The notes beneath the pieces are model-generated. The model saw only the letters and a program-made list of their open reading frames with translations, was not told the DNA's origin and did not search any database. DNA of 64,000 nt, from contig NZ_JAGHFX010000058.1 in assembly GCF_017888565.1 (NCBI RefSeq), forward strand, positions 310,001-374,000. The letters are read 5' to 3'. Shown here piece after piece: positions 11,201 to 21,600 of the stretch (position 1 is its first letter; each line of letters opens with the position of its first letter). The translations under genes and the position numbers were made by a program. The DNA comes from Clostridium sp. GTDB lineage: Bacteria > Bacillota > Clostridia > Clostridiales > Clostridiaceae.

Positions 11201-14200
11201 AGATGGATGTGGATGGGTGCAAGGGGTTGGAGATTAGACGTTGCACCAGATGTATCAACAAGTACATGGCAAAAATTTAGAGAAGCTGTAAAATCAACTG
11301 CTGGAAGACTAGATGTTAATGGAAATGTAATAGATGATCCAGTTATATTAGGAGAAGAATGGGGAGTTGCAACTCATTATTTATTAGGAGATCAATTTGA
11401 TTCAGTTATGAACTATCAATTTAGAGCTGCCCTTCAAAATTATATAATAAGTGGTAATGCAGTGAATTTTAACAATGCATTAGAAGTAATAAGAGAAAAC
11501 TATCCTAAAGAAGCATGGCAAGCAATGTTAAATTTAGTAGATTCTCATGATACTATACGTAATATAACTAAGATAGATAATCCTACATGGGAAGAAGAAA
11601 ACACTAAGATTGCTCCAGAAGCATCAGACAATGCATTAAAACTACAAGCATTAACAGCTATATTCCAAATGGGATATGCAGGAGCACCTACAATTTACTA
11701 TGGTGATGAGGTTGGTGTAACTGGAACAAAGGATCCGGATTCAAGAAGATCATTCCCATGGGAAAGAGTTTCAGAATCTAATGGAGAGTATTCTGCTGTA
11801 GGTAGATATTCAGAATTATTCGATGTGTATAAAAATGCTGCAAGAGTCAGAAATGAAAATCTTGATTTGTTTGCAACTGGTGAACTTCAAACTGCTTATG
11901 CAAATGATAATGTTATTGCTTATGCAAGAAAGAATTCTGAAAAGGGAGCATTATTAGTTTTAAATCAATCAAATACAGAGAAAACTATTGAAGCAGATGT
12001 AACAGGGTTCTTACCAGAAGGCTTAATTTTAAAGGATGAGTTATATGGAAATATATCTGCAACTGTAAAAGATGGAAAAGTAAAAGTAACAATTCCAGCT
12101 CAAACAGGATTAATGATGGTATCTAGCAATAAGATAGTAACAGTTGATAAAGTACAAGGACTTAAGGCGAAAGCTGAACAAGGAAAGGTTACTCTTACTT
12201 GGAATGAAGTTTCTGGTGCTACAAAATATAATATCTATAGAACTAATCTTGAAGGTCAAAAATCTGAAAAGGTTGGAGAAGAAACTAATACAAGTTTTAT
12301 TGATGAAAATGTTGTAGATGGAACAAGATATTATTATTATGTTACAGCTATAAATGAAGGTGGAGAAAGTGAATTTAGTGATTCAGTAACTGCATTACCT
12401 TCATTTAATATTAAATCAATTAGTAAACCTAATGCTGTAAAAGATTTAACTATTGGTGTAGGCAATAAAACTGATGAAATAGTTGTAAATATTAATATTC
12501 CAGGATTAACTGACAATAGTGAATATAAGGGAAAGGAAGTTCCAAACTTTGAAGCTAGACTTATGTATTATAAGGAGGGAACATCAAAAGATAATGCCAA
12601 TAGTACTAAGTTAAGATACAAAGCAGATTTAGATGATGGATCAAAAGCTTATTATGCAACATTTGAACCAACAGAAGCAGGAATATATAAATATTATGCT
12701 AAAGCAACAACAAATGCTGGAGATAATTATACAGAGTCAGCTGAAGCATCAATGAATGCAATAATGAATAGTGAAGATAATACTGCACCAAAATCACCTA
12801 TACTTAATGATATTCTTGTAGAATCTAATAGGGCAAAACTTAATTGGGAATCAGATGGAGTTGATGTCGAAGGATTTGAAGTATATCGTAAAGAAGGTAA
12901 TAGTGAATTTGTAAAAGTTTCTGTAGAAGATAAAGTTTCTAGAGAATTTGTAGATTTTACAGTAAGTAATGATAAAAACTATACTTATAAAGTTACAGCA
13001 TATGATAAATTCTACAATAGAGCTTATTCAGAAGAAAAATCTGTTACTCCAACACTAGTTATGGTAGATGTAACATTAAGACTTCATATTCCAAACTATA
13101 CACCAGCTACAGATGATATTTATATTGCAGGAGATTTAAATGGGTGGAATGCATCAGGTGGAAGACTTACAGTACCAAGTGGAGCAACATCTAGAGATAT
13201 AGTAGAATATAAATTTAAAATGATGGCAGGAAAAAGCATTCAATATAAATATACAAGAGGATCATGGACTACAGAAGCATTTACAAGTCATAACCGTGTT
13301 CAAAATGACACTGAAGATTATGGTAATTGGGCATATAGTTCAACTGATACTAATATGAAATTAACAGTTAAGAATCAAGGTGGAAATTCAATGATTGTAG
13401 ATGATTATGTACTTCGTTGGGTAGATATGCCTATGATGGTTTCTATGCCAAGAATATCTTATGGAGATAGTATAGAATATGAAACTGATAAAAAGGACTT
13501 TACATTAAAAGCTACAGTGCCATATGGAGTAGAGTTTACAATAAATGATGAAGATATTAATAAATTATATCCTGGTGCTATGGACGAATATGGTAATGTA
13601 TATGTAGAAAAAATAGAGTTGAAACCAGGTATGAATGAATTAAAGCTTCATATTGAGCCTACACAAGAAACTATTGATTTACCTTGGTATACCGATGACG
13701 GTAGAGCTGGACAAGCAACAAAGACAATAATGATGAAAATTAATTGTACAGCAGAGCCGGAAGAAGAAAAGCCAGAGGATGTGAAGGTAACAGGAGTAAG
13801 CTTAGATAAGACATCAGCAGAATTAAAGATAAATGAGATCTTAGAATTAAAAGCAAATATTTCACCATCAGATGCAATAAATAAAGAAGTTACTTGGACA
13901 ACAAGCGATGAAAAGATTGCAAAGGTAGATGAAAATGGAAAAGTAACAGCAGTAGGAGTAGGAAAAGCAACAATAACAGTAACAACGAAGGATGGAAACT
14001 TTAAAGCTACATGTGAAATTACCGTGAAAAATGAAGAAGTACCGGTAATAAAAGTAACAGGAGTAAGTTTAGATAAGACATCAGCAGAATTAAAGATAAG
14101 TGAGAGTTTAGAATTAAAGGCAACAATTTCACCATCAGATGCAACAAATAAAGAAGTTACTTGGACAACAAGCGATGAAAAGATTGCGAAGGTAGATGAA

Positions 14201-14986
14201 AATGGAATAGTAACAGCAGTAGGAGTAGGAAAAGCGACAATAACAGTTATAACAAAGGATGGAGACTTTAAGGCTACATGTGAAGTTACTGTAAAAGCTG
14301 ATAAGAATGATAATGGAACAACTAATCCTATAGAAAATATAATAGATAAAGTAGAAAATCCTAACGGAAAGAATGAAGTAATTATAAAAAATCCATCAAA
14401 TGAAATTAGACTTGAAATAAAAGATATTGAAGCTATAAAGAATGGAAATGGATCTTTTGAAATTAAAAATGGAGATCATACAATAATACTACCATTTAGT
14501 TTAATTGATAAAGAATTATTGAAAGAAGGTTCAAGTATAATTTTTGAAATGAAGGTTAATGAAGATGCAACTATTACATCTGGAATTAAAGGAGTTAAGA
14601 AAGTATTTGAATTTAATCTATATGTTAAGACTGGTGATGAACTAGTTACAATTCATAACTTTAAAGATGGAGTTGCAACTATAACATTAAAGTTAACAGA
14701 TGAGGATCTAAAAGGATTAAATAAAGAAAACTTAGCTGTATTCTACTATAATGAAGAAACTAGAACATTCGAGCAATTAGAAACAACTATAAATGGAAAT
14801 GAAGTAACATTTAAAACATCACATTTTAGTAAGTTTATAATTGCAGAAAAGGCTAGTAATGAAAATGGAGTAACTTTACCAGCTACTGGTGGAAATAGTC
14901 CTGTAAATGGAATAGTATTCGGATTTTTATTAGTATTAACAGGAGGATTTTTTATATTTAATAAAAAGAAAGAATTTTTAAATTAA
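8273..14986 (+). CDS. Cell-wall anchored amylopullulanase (GH13), multi-domain
   Basis: A 2237-aa secreted enzyme for starch, glycogen or pullulan. Order: signal peptide (cleavage near Ala35); two pullulanase-type starch-binding domains (about 40-125 and 145-255, DYSGWNIWTW and DYEGWQLWNW); two X25-type modules (about 285-475); a GH13 N-terminal beta domain; catalytic GH13 domain (about 620-1230) with IADGVFNHVG, nucleophile Asp989 in GWRLDVA, acid/base Glu1028 in ILGEEWG and Asp1093 in VDSHDTI; Fn3 (about 1290-1380 and 1506-1596); a CBM20-like starch-binding domain (about 1598-1726, IAGDLNGWN); two Big2 Ig-like repeats (about 1837-2009); a shared C-terminal domain; sorting signal LPATGG at 2202 with hydrophobic tail. 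RBS AGGAGG. A cre-like site lies upstream. Bond specificity (alpha-1,4, alpha-1,6 or both) is inferred from architecture. Confidence 0.93.
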   Translation: MRVNSVLKHKAKLSIFTVILFCLTLIPIPNNVVKAETIGNQKVKVRFFKEDGDYSGWNIWTWWPSRDGHSVEFTHKDEKGVYAVLDVPKSGELGVIVRKGEWENKATGNIQYDLSNGEKEIIITAGALDQDKPEPKSIIYEDLYKDFSKINIKVNYNRPSKDYEGWQLWNWIEGGQNGSEDTVALFTESNDYGKISNLSFAKITKENKKVGIIVRQASWSKDGGDKLIDLAYLDCNGNLEVYYKQNDDTTYYVKPTISVELPESGDIIADELVNQPGGKNKWFIAGSFQNWNNSNPETQLKHLVDGFFEYSTVLEAGKHEFKIVKNGTWDGFSNNGDNFILNLTEKTKVNFYVNEELNQVKINVPGVNGMSQYIPELSNDKWPRLVGDIQEIFGEVKWSPEKAKQMFVDYNFDGSVYKLQRNLPAGKFETKVAFGANWDESYGADEGGSNLIVNTLDPADVIFTINYKGDKKLTHNYKVAEGNFDGLINKSAITFDSRSITYKKPFGAIKEESEDLTLRIGVAKDDVQVAKVELIDGNGVAKSYDMRKATTINETDYYEVIVPKTDFKGIGIWGYKFILVDGKTKLEYGDDGLSGGSGSTAEEGVLPYNLTVYDKDYKTPDWMKKAVVYQIFPDRFFDGNEENNRAKLLDGYRGYIDADGNLKSYDIQYYDGGVKNDPALSKVWGEWSDYPENPRHATPENKPYYPNSKTDSIWTNEFYGGDIQGIEEKLQYLKSIGISAIYLNPVAWAASNHKYDATDYKSLDPMFGQPVYNKEGDPTSGLNYEATRAYSDRVYQAFAKAAEENGIKLIADGVFNHVGDDSIYFDRYEKYPEIGAYEYWRKVWDKVNTGKSQEKAEKEVIKEFENTKNPLTGKNYSYPEDFKFTTWFKVENEWVIRDKDGNALDAKDQHYKYEGWWGYDSLPVMEAKAPQEGDELAISGNHEWNNVDYRENVIGYDLTGMSDREAEKNMEYAASQRWMWMGARGWRLDVAPDVSTSTWQKFREAVKSTAGRLDVNGNVIDDPVILGEEWGVATHYLLGDQFDSVMNYQFRAALQNYIISGNAVNFNNALEVIRENYPKEAWQAMLNLVDSHDTIRNITKIDNPTWEEENTKIAPEASDNALKLQALTAIFQMGYAGAPTIYYGDEVGVTGTKDPDSRRSFPWERVSESNGEYSAVGRYSELFDVYKNAARVRNENLDLFATGELQTAYANDNVIAYARKNSEKGALLVLNQSNTEKTIEADVTGFLPEGLILKDELYGNISATVKDGKVKVTIPAQTGLMMVSSNKIVTVDKVQGLKAKAEQGKVTLTWNEVSGATKYNIYRTNLEGQKSEKVGEETNTSFIDENVVDGTRYYYYVTAINEGGESEFSDSVTALPSFNIKSISKPNAVKDLTIGVGNKTDEIVVNINIPGLTDNSEYKGKEVPNFEARLMYYKEGTSKDNANSTKLRYKADLDDGSKAYYATFEPTEAGIYKYYAKATTNAGDNYTESAEASMNAIMNSEDNTAPKSPILNDILVESNRAKLNWESDGVDVEGFEVYRKEGNSEFVKVSVEDKVSREFVDFTVSNDKNYTYKVTAYDKFYNRAYSEEKSVTPTLVMVDVTLRLHIPNYTPATDDIYIAGDLNGWNASGGRLTVPSGATSRDIVEYKFKMMAGKSIQYKYTRGSWTTEAFTSHNRVQNDTEDYGNWAYSSTDTNMKLTVKNQGGNSMIVDDYVLRWVDMPMMVSMPRISYGDSIEYETDKKDFTLKATVPYGVEFTINDEDINKLYPGAMDEYGNVYVEKIELKPGMNELKLHIEPTQETIDLPWYTDDGRAGQATKTIMMKINCTAEPEEEKPEDVKVTGVSLDKTSAELKINEILELKANISPSDAINKEVTWTTSDEKIAKVDENGKVTAVGVGKATITVTTKDGNFKATCEITVKNEEVPVIKVTGVSLDKTSAELKISESLELKATISPSDATNKEVTWTTSDEKIAKVDENGIVTAVGVGKATITVITKDGDFKATCEVTVKADKNDNGTTNPIENIIDKVENPNGKNEVIIKNPSNEIRLEIKDIEAIKNGNGSFEIKNGDHTIILPFSLIDKELLKEGSSIIFEMKVNEDATITSGIKGVKKVFEFNLYVKTGDELVTIHNFKDGVATITLKLTDEDLKGLNKENLAVFYYNEETRTFEQLETTINGNEVTFKTSHFSKFIIAEKASNENGVTLPATGGNSPVNGIVFGFLLVLTGGFFIFNKKKEFLN

Positions 14987-15011
14987 TAATGTAAAGAAAA
15001 ACTAAATTAAA

Positions 15012-15277
15012 GGGGCTGTATCAAGATAAATTTTGATATTAGCCGATAAAAATGGAAGTTCAAACTTGAGCTTCCATTTTGCATATATATAAACAATATA
15101 TATATAAATTTCTAGTTAAGTCAAAAAAACGTATTTAAGTAAGTAAAATCAATGGTTTAAAAAGAGCTCGCGTTTCGTTAGCCCCTTTATAAAAATAAGA
15201 TATTAACTTTTTTAAGACAATAAAGCTTACTTGAAATTGAATAAATTTTATATTAAATAGATTTATGAGACTACACC
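15012..15277. repeat. Dispersed 265-bp repeat with inverted ends, copy B
   Basis: This is the inverted counterpart of 3507-3771. It opens with GGGGCTGTATCA and ends with the approximate complement of GGGGCTGTCTCA. It shares the blocks TTTGATATTAGCCGATAAAA, GAGCTCGCGTTTCG and AATAAATTTTATATTAAATAG with copy A. The middle has diverged, so the large hairpin seen in copy A is partly lost. It lies directly after the amylopullulanase gene. Confidence 0.75.
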
Positions 15278-15667
15278 TATTGTTAATTTTCTTTAATATG
15301 TTTAACTAAAGTTTTACTTAACATAATAAATTATATTTACTTAACATAATATAAGAAATTTAATAAAAGTATTTAAATAATAAACAAATAATAAAAAATA
15401 ATATAATATGTAAAGTATATTAAAAAATACACTAAATAGTATGTCGAAATATAGAAAAAAATAATCATTTTATATAATTATATTCGACTTGAAGTACAGG
15501 AACTAAATGATAAAATTAAATTAGTAAAAGATGGAGGGGGGAATTTTTGGGGGAGGTACAAAGGTATTCTATTTTAAATTTGCTTTTAAGTTTGGCATAA
15601 TTAATTAAAGGTATAAGAATAATTACTTATACCAAGAGCTTATTAAAATATTTTAAGGGGGATGAAT
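15278..15667 (+). other. AT-rich leader of the nucleotidase gene, with G-rich patch and hairpin
   Basis: About 390 bp without a convincing gene. Two features stand out: a G-rich patch at 15535-15558 (GGAGGGGGG then GGGGGAGG, Shine-Dalgarno-like but without a start codon at the right distance), and a hairpin GGTATAAG / CTTATACC at about 15610-15633, some 25 bp ahead of the ribosome binding site. A short open frame at 15455-15577 has no start codon and may be a decayed remnant. Confidence 0.4.
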
Positions 15668-18600
15668 ATGAAAAAGCTTTTAAAAAGCAGGATATTAAGC
15701 TCATTTATGGCACTTACAATGATAGTAGGACTAATAACTGTACCAGTAAAAGAAGTGAAAGCAGAAAAATCAAGTAATATAGTGATAAGTGAAGTATATG
15801 GCGGTGGAGGAAATGGTGGATCTAAATATAAAAACGATTTCATAGAACTGTATAATCCAACAGATGCTGATGTAAATATTGATGGTTGGAAAATAGAGTA
15901 TGCAGCTAAAGCAGGTAATTTTGCAGGAACATCAAATTTCACTATTTTATCAGGAGTTATTAAAGGGAATGGATATTACTTAATACAGGAAGCAAAAGGA
16001 GCTGCTGGAACAGATGAATTACCAGACCCAGATATAAAAGATGGTAAAATAGCTATGGGAGGGTCTGACTGTAAAGTTAGACTTGTAGATAGTAATGCAC
16101 AAGTAATTGATTTAGTTGGGATAGGAGCAGCTAATGAAGCAGAAGGAAATGCTACTGCAAAGGGAATGGGAAATACTCTAAGTGTTCAGCGTAAAGATAA
16201 TGATGGTTCAAATAATGGAGTAACTAACGGTTGGGATACAAATAACAATGAAAATGATTTTTACGCAAAAGAGCCAACGCCTAGAAATACAAGTTACTCA
16301 GCCATAGATATTTCATTAACTGGATTAAATATTGATGAAAATATATCTTTAGAAGTTGGAGAAAATAAAAGCTTAACACTTTCTTATGTCCCTGAAAATA
16401 CAACAGAAAAAGGTGTTGAATATATAAGTTTAAATCCTGAAATAGCAACAGTAGCTAATGAGGGAAAAGTTGTTGCCGTTAAAGAAGGGGAAACAACTAT
16501 AGAAGTTAGATCAACAATAAAAGCAGATATAAAAGCAGAATGTAAGGTGACTGTAAATAAAGTTACAGATAAAGTTGGACCAACAGTTAGTGAGTTAAAG
16601 CCAGCTAATGGACAAAATATAGGAGATTTAAGACGCCCTGAAATTAGTGCAACTTTTAATGATGAATCAGGAATAAATATGGATTCAATTAAGTTATCAC
16701 TTGATGGAAAAGATGTAAGCGGTAACATAAATAAAGATAGTCAAATCGTAAAATACTCTGTAGAAGAAGATTTAGCAGATGGTACTCATACTGTTTTAGT
16801 TGAAGTCAAAGATTCTTTAGGAAATTTAACATCTCAAGAATGGAAGTTTACAATTGGAGAGGTTCAGAAAAATTTATATTTTGGGCAATTACATTCTCAT
16901 ACTAATATATCAGATGGTACCGGTACAGTAGATGATGCCTACCAATATGCACAAAATAATGCAAAGGTAGATTTTTTAGCTGTAACAGACCATTCTAACT
17001 GGTTTGATAATGATACAAAAGCAAGTCTAGCTGATGGATCAATGAGTGAGGCATGGAATAAAGGATTAACTGCTGCAGATAAATATAATAAAGATGGAAA
17101 TTTTGTAGCTATTTATGGATATGAAATGACATGGTCAGGATCAACTGGTGGATATGGGCATATAAATACTTTTAATACACCAGGATTTGAGACAAGAACA
17201 AATAACAAGATGGATTTAAAAAATTACTATAATGCTTTAAAGACCCAAAAACAATCTATTTCACAATTAAACCACCCAGGAAAAACTTTTGGAGATTTTA
17301 GTGACTTTGCCTATTATGATGCTGAAATAGATAAGCAAGTTACATTAATTGAAGTAGGAAATGGTGAAGGAGCTATTAGAGGATCAGGATATTTCCCTTC
17401 ATATGAATATTATACAAGAGCACTTGATAAAGGATGGCATGTTGCTCCTACTAATAACCAAGATAACCATAAAGGTAAATGGGGAAATGCAAATACAGCG
17501 AGAACTGTTGTAGAAGCCTCTGATCTCTCAAGAGAGTCTGTTTATGATGCAATAAAAGAAAGAAGAGTTTATGCAACAGAAGATGAAAATTTAGAAATTT
17601 CTTATGAAGTTAATGGAAATACCATGGGATCAATAATACCACAAACCGATTTATTAGAGTTTAATGTTAATGTTGAGGATATAAATTCTGGAGATAATAT
17701 TAAAAAGATTTCAATAATAGGTGATGGTGGCAAAGTTGTTAAATCAATTGATAATATAAATTCTACAACTAAGAACTGGTCATTTACATTAGATAAATCA
17801 ACAAGTTCATATTACTATGTAAGAGTAGATCAAGCAGATAGTGATATAGCGGTTACATCTGCAGTTTGGGTTGGAGAAAGAGAAAATTTTGGGATTTCTA
17901 CAGTGGATTCTGATACAGAAGTAATTATTGCTGGTGAAGAATTTAATATAGGAACTACTATATATAACAATGAAGCAGTATCTATAAATAATGTTAAAGT
18001 AGATTACTATTTAAATAATGGAAGTGAAGCTATAGATACTCAAATTATTGAGAAAGTAGATGCAGGTTCATCAATAGTTGCAAAGTTACCACATAAATTT
18101 GAAAAAGCTGGAGATTATTCGTTCCAAGTAAAAGTAACAGCTACTATTAATGGAGAAGTTAAAGAATTTAAAGGAGCAATTGAAGTTGAAGTTTTAGGAT
18201 CAAATGAAGTTTCTAAAGTTATTATAGATGGTGCGCATCAAAATCAATATGTATCAGGAGATTATTCAGGTAAAGTTACAACATTAACTGCTTTAATGGG
18301 ACAAAATAAGGTTAAATCAATTATAAATACTAAGGCTATAACAGATGAAGTATTAAAAGGAATATCATTATTAATTTTATCAGACCCACAAAGCACAACT
18401 AATGCAACTTATGGGTTAGTTCCACAAAAGTATACTCAAGATGAATTAGATGCAATAGCTAGGTTTGTTAAAAATGGAGGTAATATTGCAATAACATCAA
18501 AGGCAGATTATAAAGATGCTACTGGGGAGTATGGTAATGCAGTTCAAGGAAATTCAGTACTTGAAGCAATAGGAGCAAAAATAAGATTTAATGATGACCA

Positions 18601-21600
18601 AGTTACAGATGATAACGAAAATGGTGGTCAAGCGTTTAGATTATATTTTGATGATTATAATACAGAAAGTAGCTGGATGAATGGAATAGATACAACTAAA
18701 AAATATAGTTTTTATAGTGGATCAACTCTTATAATGCCATCGGATACATCCAATATCGATATTTTAGTAAAAGGTCATGCAACTACTTATGGAAGTGATG
18801 CTGATAACCAAAAGGACAATGTCACAGTAGGAAAAGGTGATGTTGTCGGTTTAGCAGTTGAAACGTTAAGTAACGGTGCAAAAGTTATAGCATCAGGTGC
18901 TACATTCTTCTCAAACTTTGAGATGGATGGATTAGATTATTCTAATTATCAAATAACAGAAAAAGTTATAAAAGAACTTGCTGCGGCACCTGAACTTCCA
19001 GTAAGCAAAATTGCTGATGTAAGAGTAGATTCTAACAATGATAATCTTCCAGATAGATTTGGTGAATCTGTAGTAGTTGAGGGATATGTAACAGCAGCAT
19101 CAAATTTAGCTGCGCCTGGAAATTCATTCTTTGATGTTATTTATGTTCAAGATGAAACAGCAGGGTTAACTATATTCGGTGTTTCAACAACATCAGTAAA
19201 ATTAGGTCAAAAAGTAAGAATTAAAGGAAAAGTTTCATCATATCTAAATGATGCTCAAGTAGCTCTTAAAAATGAAAGTTTAGGATTACAAATAATTGAT
19301 GAAAATATTAATTTAGTACAGCCGATGAAACTTTCAACAAAAGATAGTATGCTAGAAGAAAAAGAAGGTCTTTTAGTTAAGGTTGAAGGAAAAGTAACTA
19401 GGATTGAAGGACAAAGTATATTTGTAGATGATGGTTCAGGAGAATCAAGAGTATATGTTGAAGGGTATGTAAGAAGCAGTAAAAATCCAGGAGTAGATGA
19501 TGAATGGAAGGAAAGAATTAATGTAGGAGACAAAATTTCTGCAATTGGACTTGCATCTGAAGATCCAGAGGGGCATAGATTAAGAGTCAGAGACTCAGGA
19601 GAAATTGAAAAATTATCTAGTAATGATGTAGAGATAACAATACTTCATACTAATGATACACATGGAAGAGTTAAAGGGGATTCAAGTGTTATTGGTATAG
19701 ATACTATATCAGCAATAAAGAAGAGCATTCAAAATTCTCTATTAGTTGATGCAGGTGATACACTTCATGGATTACCATTTGCCACAATGAAAAAAGGCGA
19801 AGATATTGTAACATTAATGAAACTTGCAGGGTATGATGCGATGACACCAGGTAATCATGATTTTAATTATGGGTATCAAAGACTTTTAGAACTTGCTAAT
19901 ATGTCATCAGAAGGAGATAATAGTTTCCCTATAATTTCTTCAAATGTTATGAAGGGAGATAATACATTATTAAATTCAAATTTAATAAAAGAAATAGATG
20001 GAATTAAAGTTGGATTATTTGGATTATCAACTCCAGAAACTGCATATAAGACTAACCCTAATAATGTTATAGGGATAAAATTTAACGATCCTATAGAAAG
20101 TGCTAAAAAGCAAGTTGAAGAGTTAAAGGCTAAGGGTGCTAATGTAATAATTGCCATAGCCCATATTGGAACAGATGCTTCTAGTGAAATAACATCTCCA
20201 ATGATAGCAAAAGCGGTTAGCGGAATAGACATAATAGTAGATGGACATAGTCATAGCAAATATCCAACAGGCTTGGAAGCTGACAATGGAACTATAATAG
20301 TAAGTACAGGGGAATATGAAGCGAATCTTGGACAAGTAAAAATTACTATAGATAAAGAAACAAAAAAAGTGTTAAATAAAGTAGCAACTTTAATTCCAAA
20401 GAGCACAGCATCTACCATAGAGCCTGATGAAACTGTAACTGCAAAAATTAAAGATATTGATGAAGTACAAGAGGTAATTTTATCAAAAGTAGTAGGAAAT
20501 TCTAAGGTTATTTTAGATGGAGCGAGAGAAAATGCTAGAACAAAAGAAACTAATCTTGGAAATTTAATAACAGATTCAATGATTCATGTAACAGGTGCTG
20601 AAATTGCCATAACTAATGGTGGTGGAATACGTGATAGTATAAATGAAGGAGAAATAACAAAAGGAGAAATTATTAAGGTTCTCCCATTTGGAAATTATAT
20701 AGTTACTAAGTATTTAACAGGAGCACAAATAAAAGATATTCTTGAGCATGGAGTTAAGTCATATCCAGCTACTGCAGGACAATTCACTCATGTAGCAGGA
20801 ATAAAGTATATATTTGATAAAGATAATGAAGCAGGTAATAGGATAATTAGTATAACTATGGATGGAAAAGAATTAGATATGAATGCAAAATATCTTGTTG
20901 CTACAAATGATTTTATGGCGGCGGGTGGAGATTCGTATCCACACTTTAAGGATGCTAAAACAGAAAATGAATTCCAAGCATTAGACGAAGCTTTAGAAGC
21001 ATATATTAAAGAACTTGGAGATGTAAATTATGCTGTTGAAGGTAGAATAGTAGTTGGAAAAGTAACACCAGTAGTAAAAGTAACAGGAGTAAGCTTAGAC
21101 AAGACATCATCAGAATTAAAGATAAATGAAAGCTTAGAATTAAAAGCAAGCATTTCACCATCAGATGCAACAAATAAAGAAGTTACTTGGACTTCAAGTA
21201 ATGAAGATATTGCAAAGGTAGATGAAAATGGAAAAGTAACAGCAGTAGGAGCAGGAAAAGCAACAATAACAGTAACAACAAAGGATGGAAACTTTAAAGC
21301 TACATGTGATATCACTGTGAAAAATGAAGAAGTACCAGTAATAAAAGTAACAGGAGTAAGCTTAGATAAGACATCATTAGAATTAAAGATAAATGAAAGC
21401 TTAGGATTAAAAGCTAGCATTTCACCAGCAGATGCAACAAATAAAGATGTAACATGGACATCAAGTGATGAAAAGATTGCAAAGGTTGATGCAAATGGAA
21501 AAGTAATAGCAGTAGGAGCAGGAAAAGTAACAATAACGGTAACAACAAAGGATGGAGGCTTTAAAGCTACATGTGAAGTTATTGTAAAAGATGATAATGG

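Noticed and set aside
21028-21420. Minus-strand open frame of 130 aa in the Big2 repeats
   Set aside because: Antisense of the Ig-like repeats; its internal repetition only mirrors those repeats.
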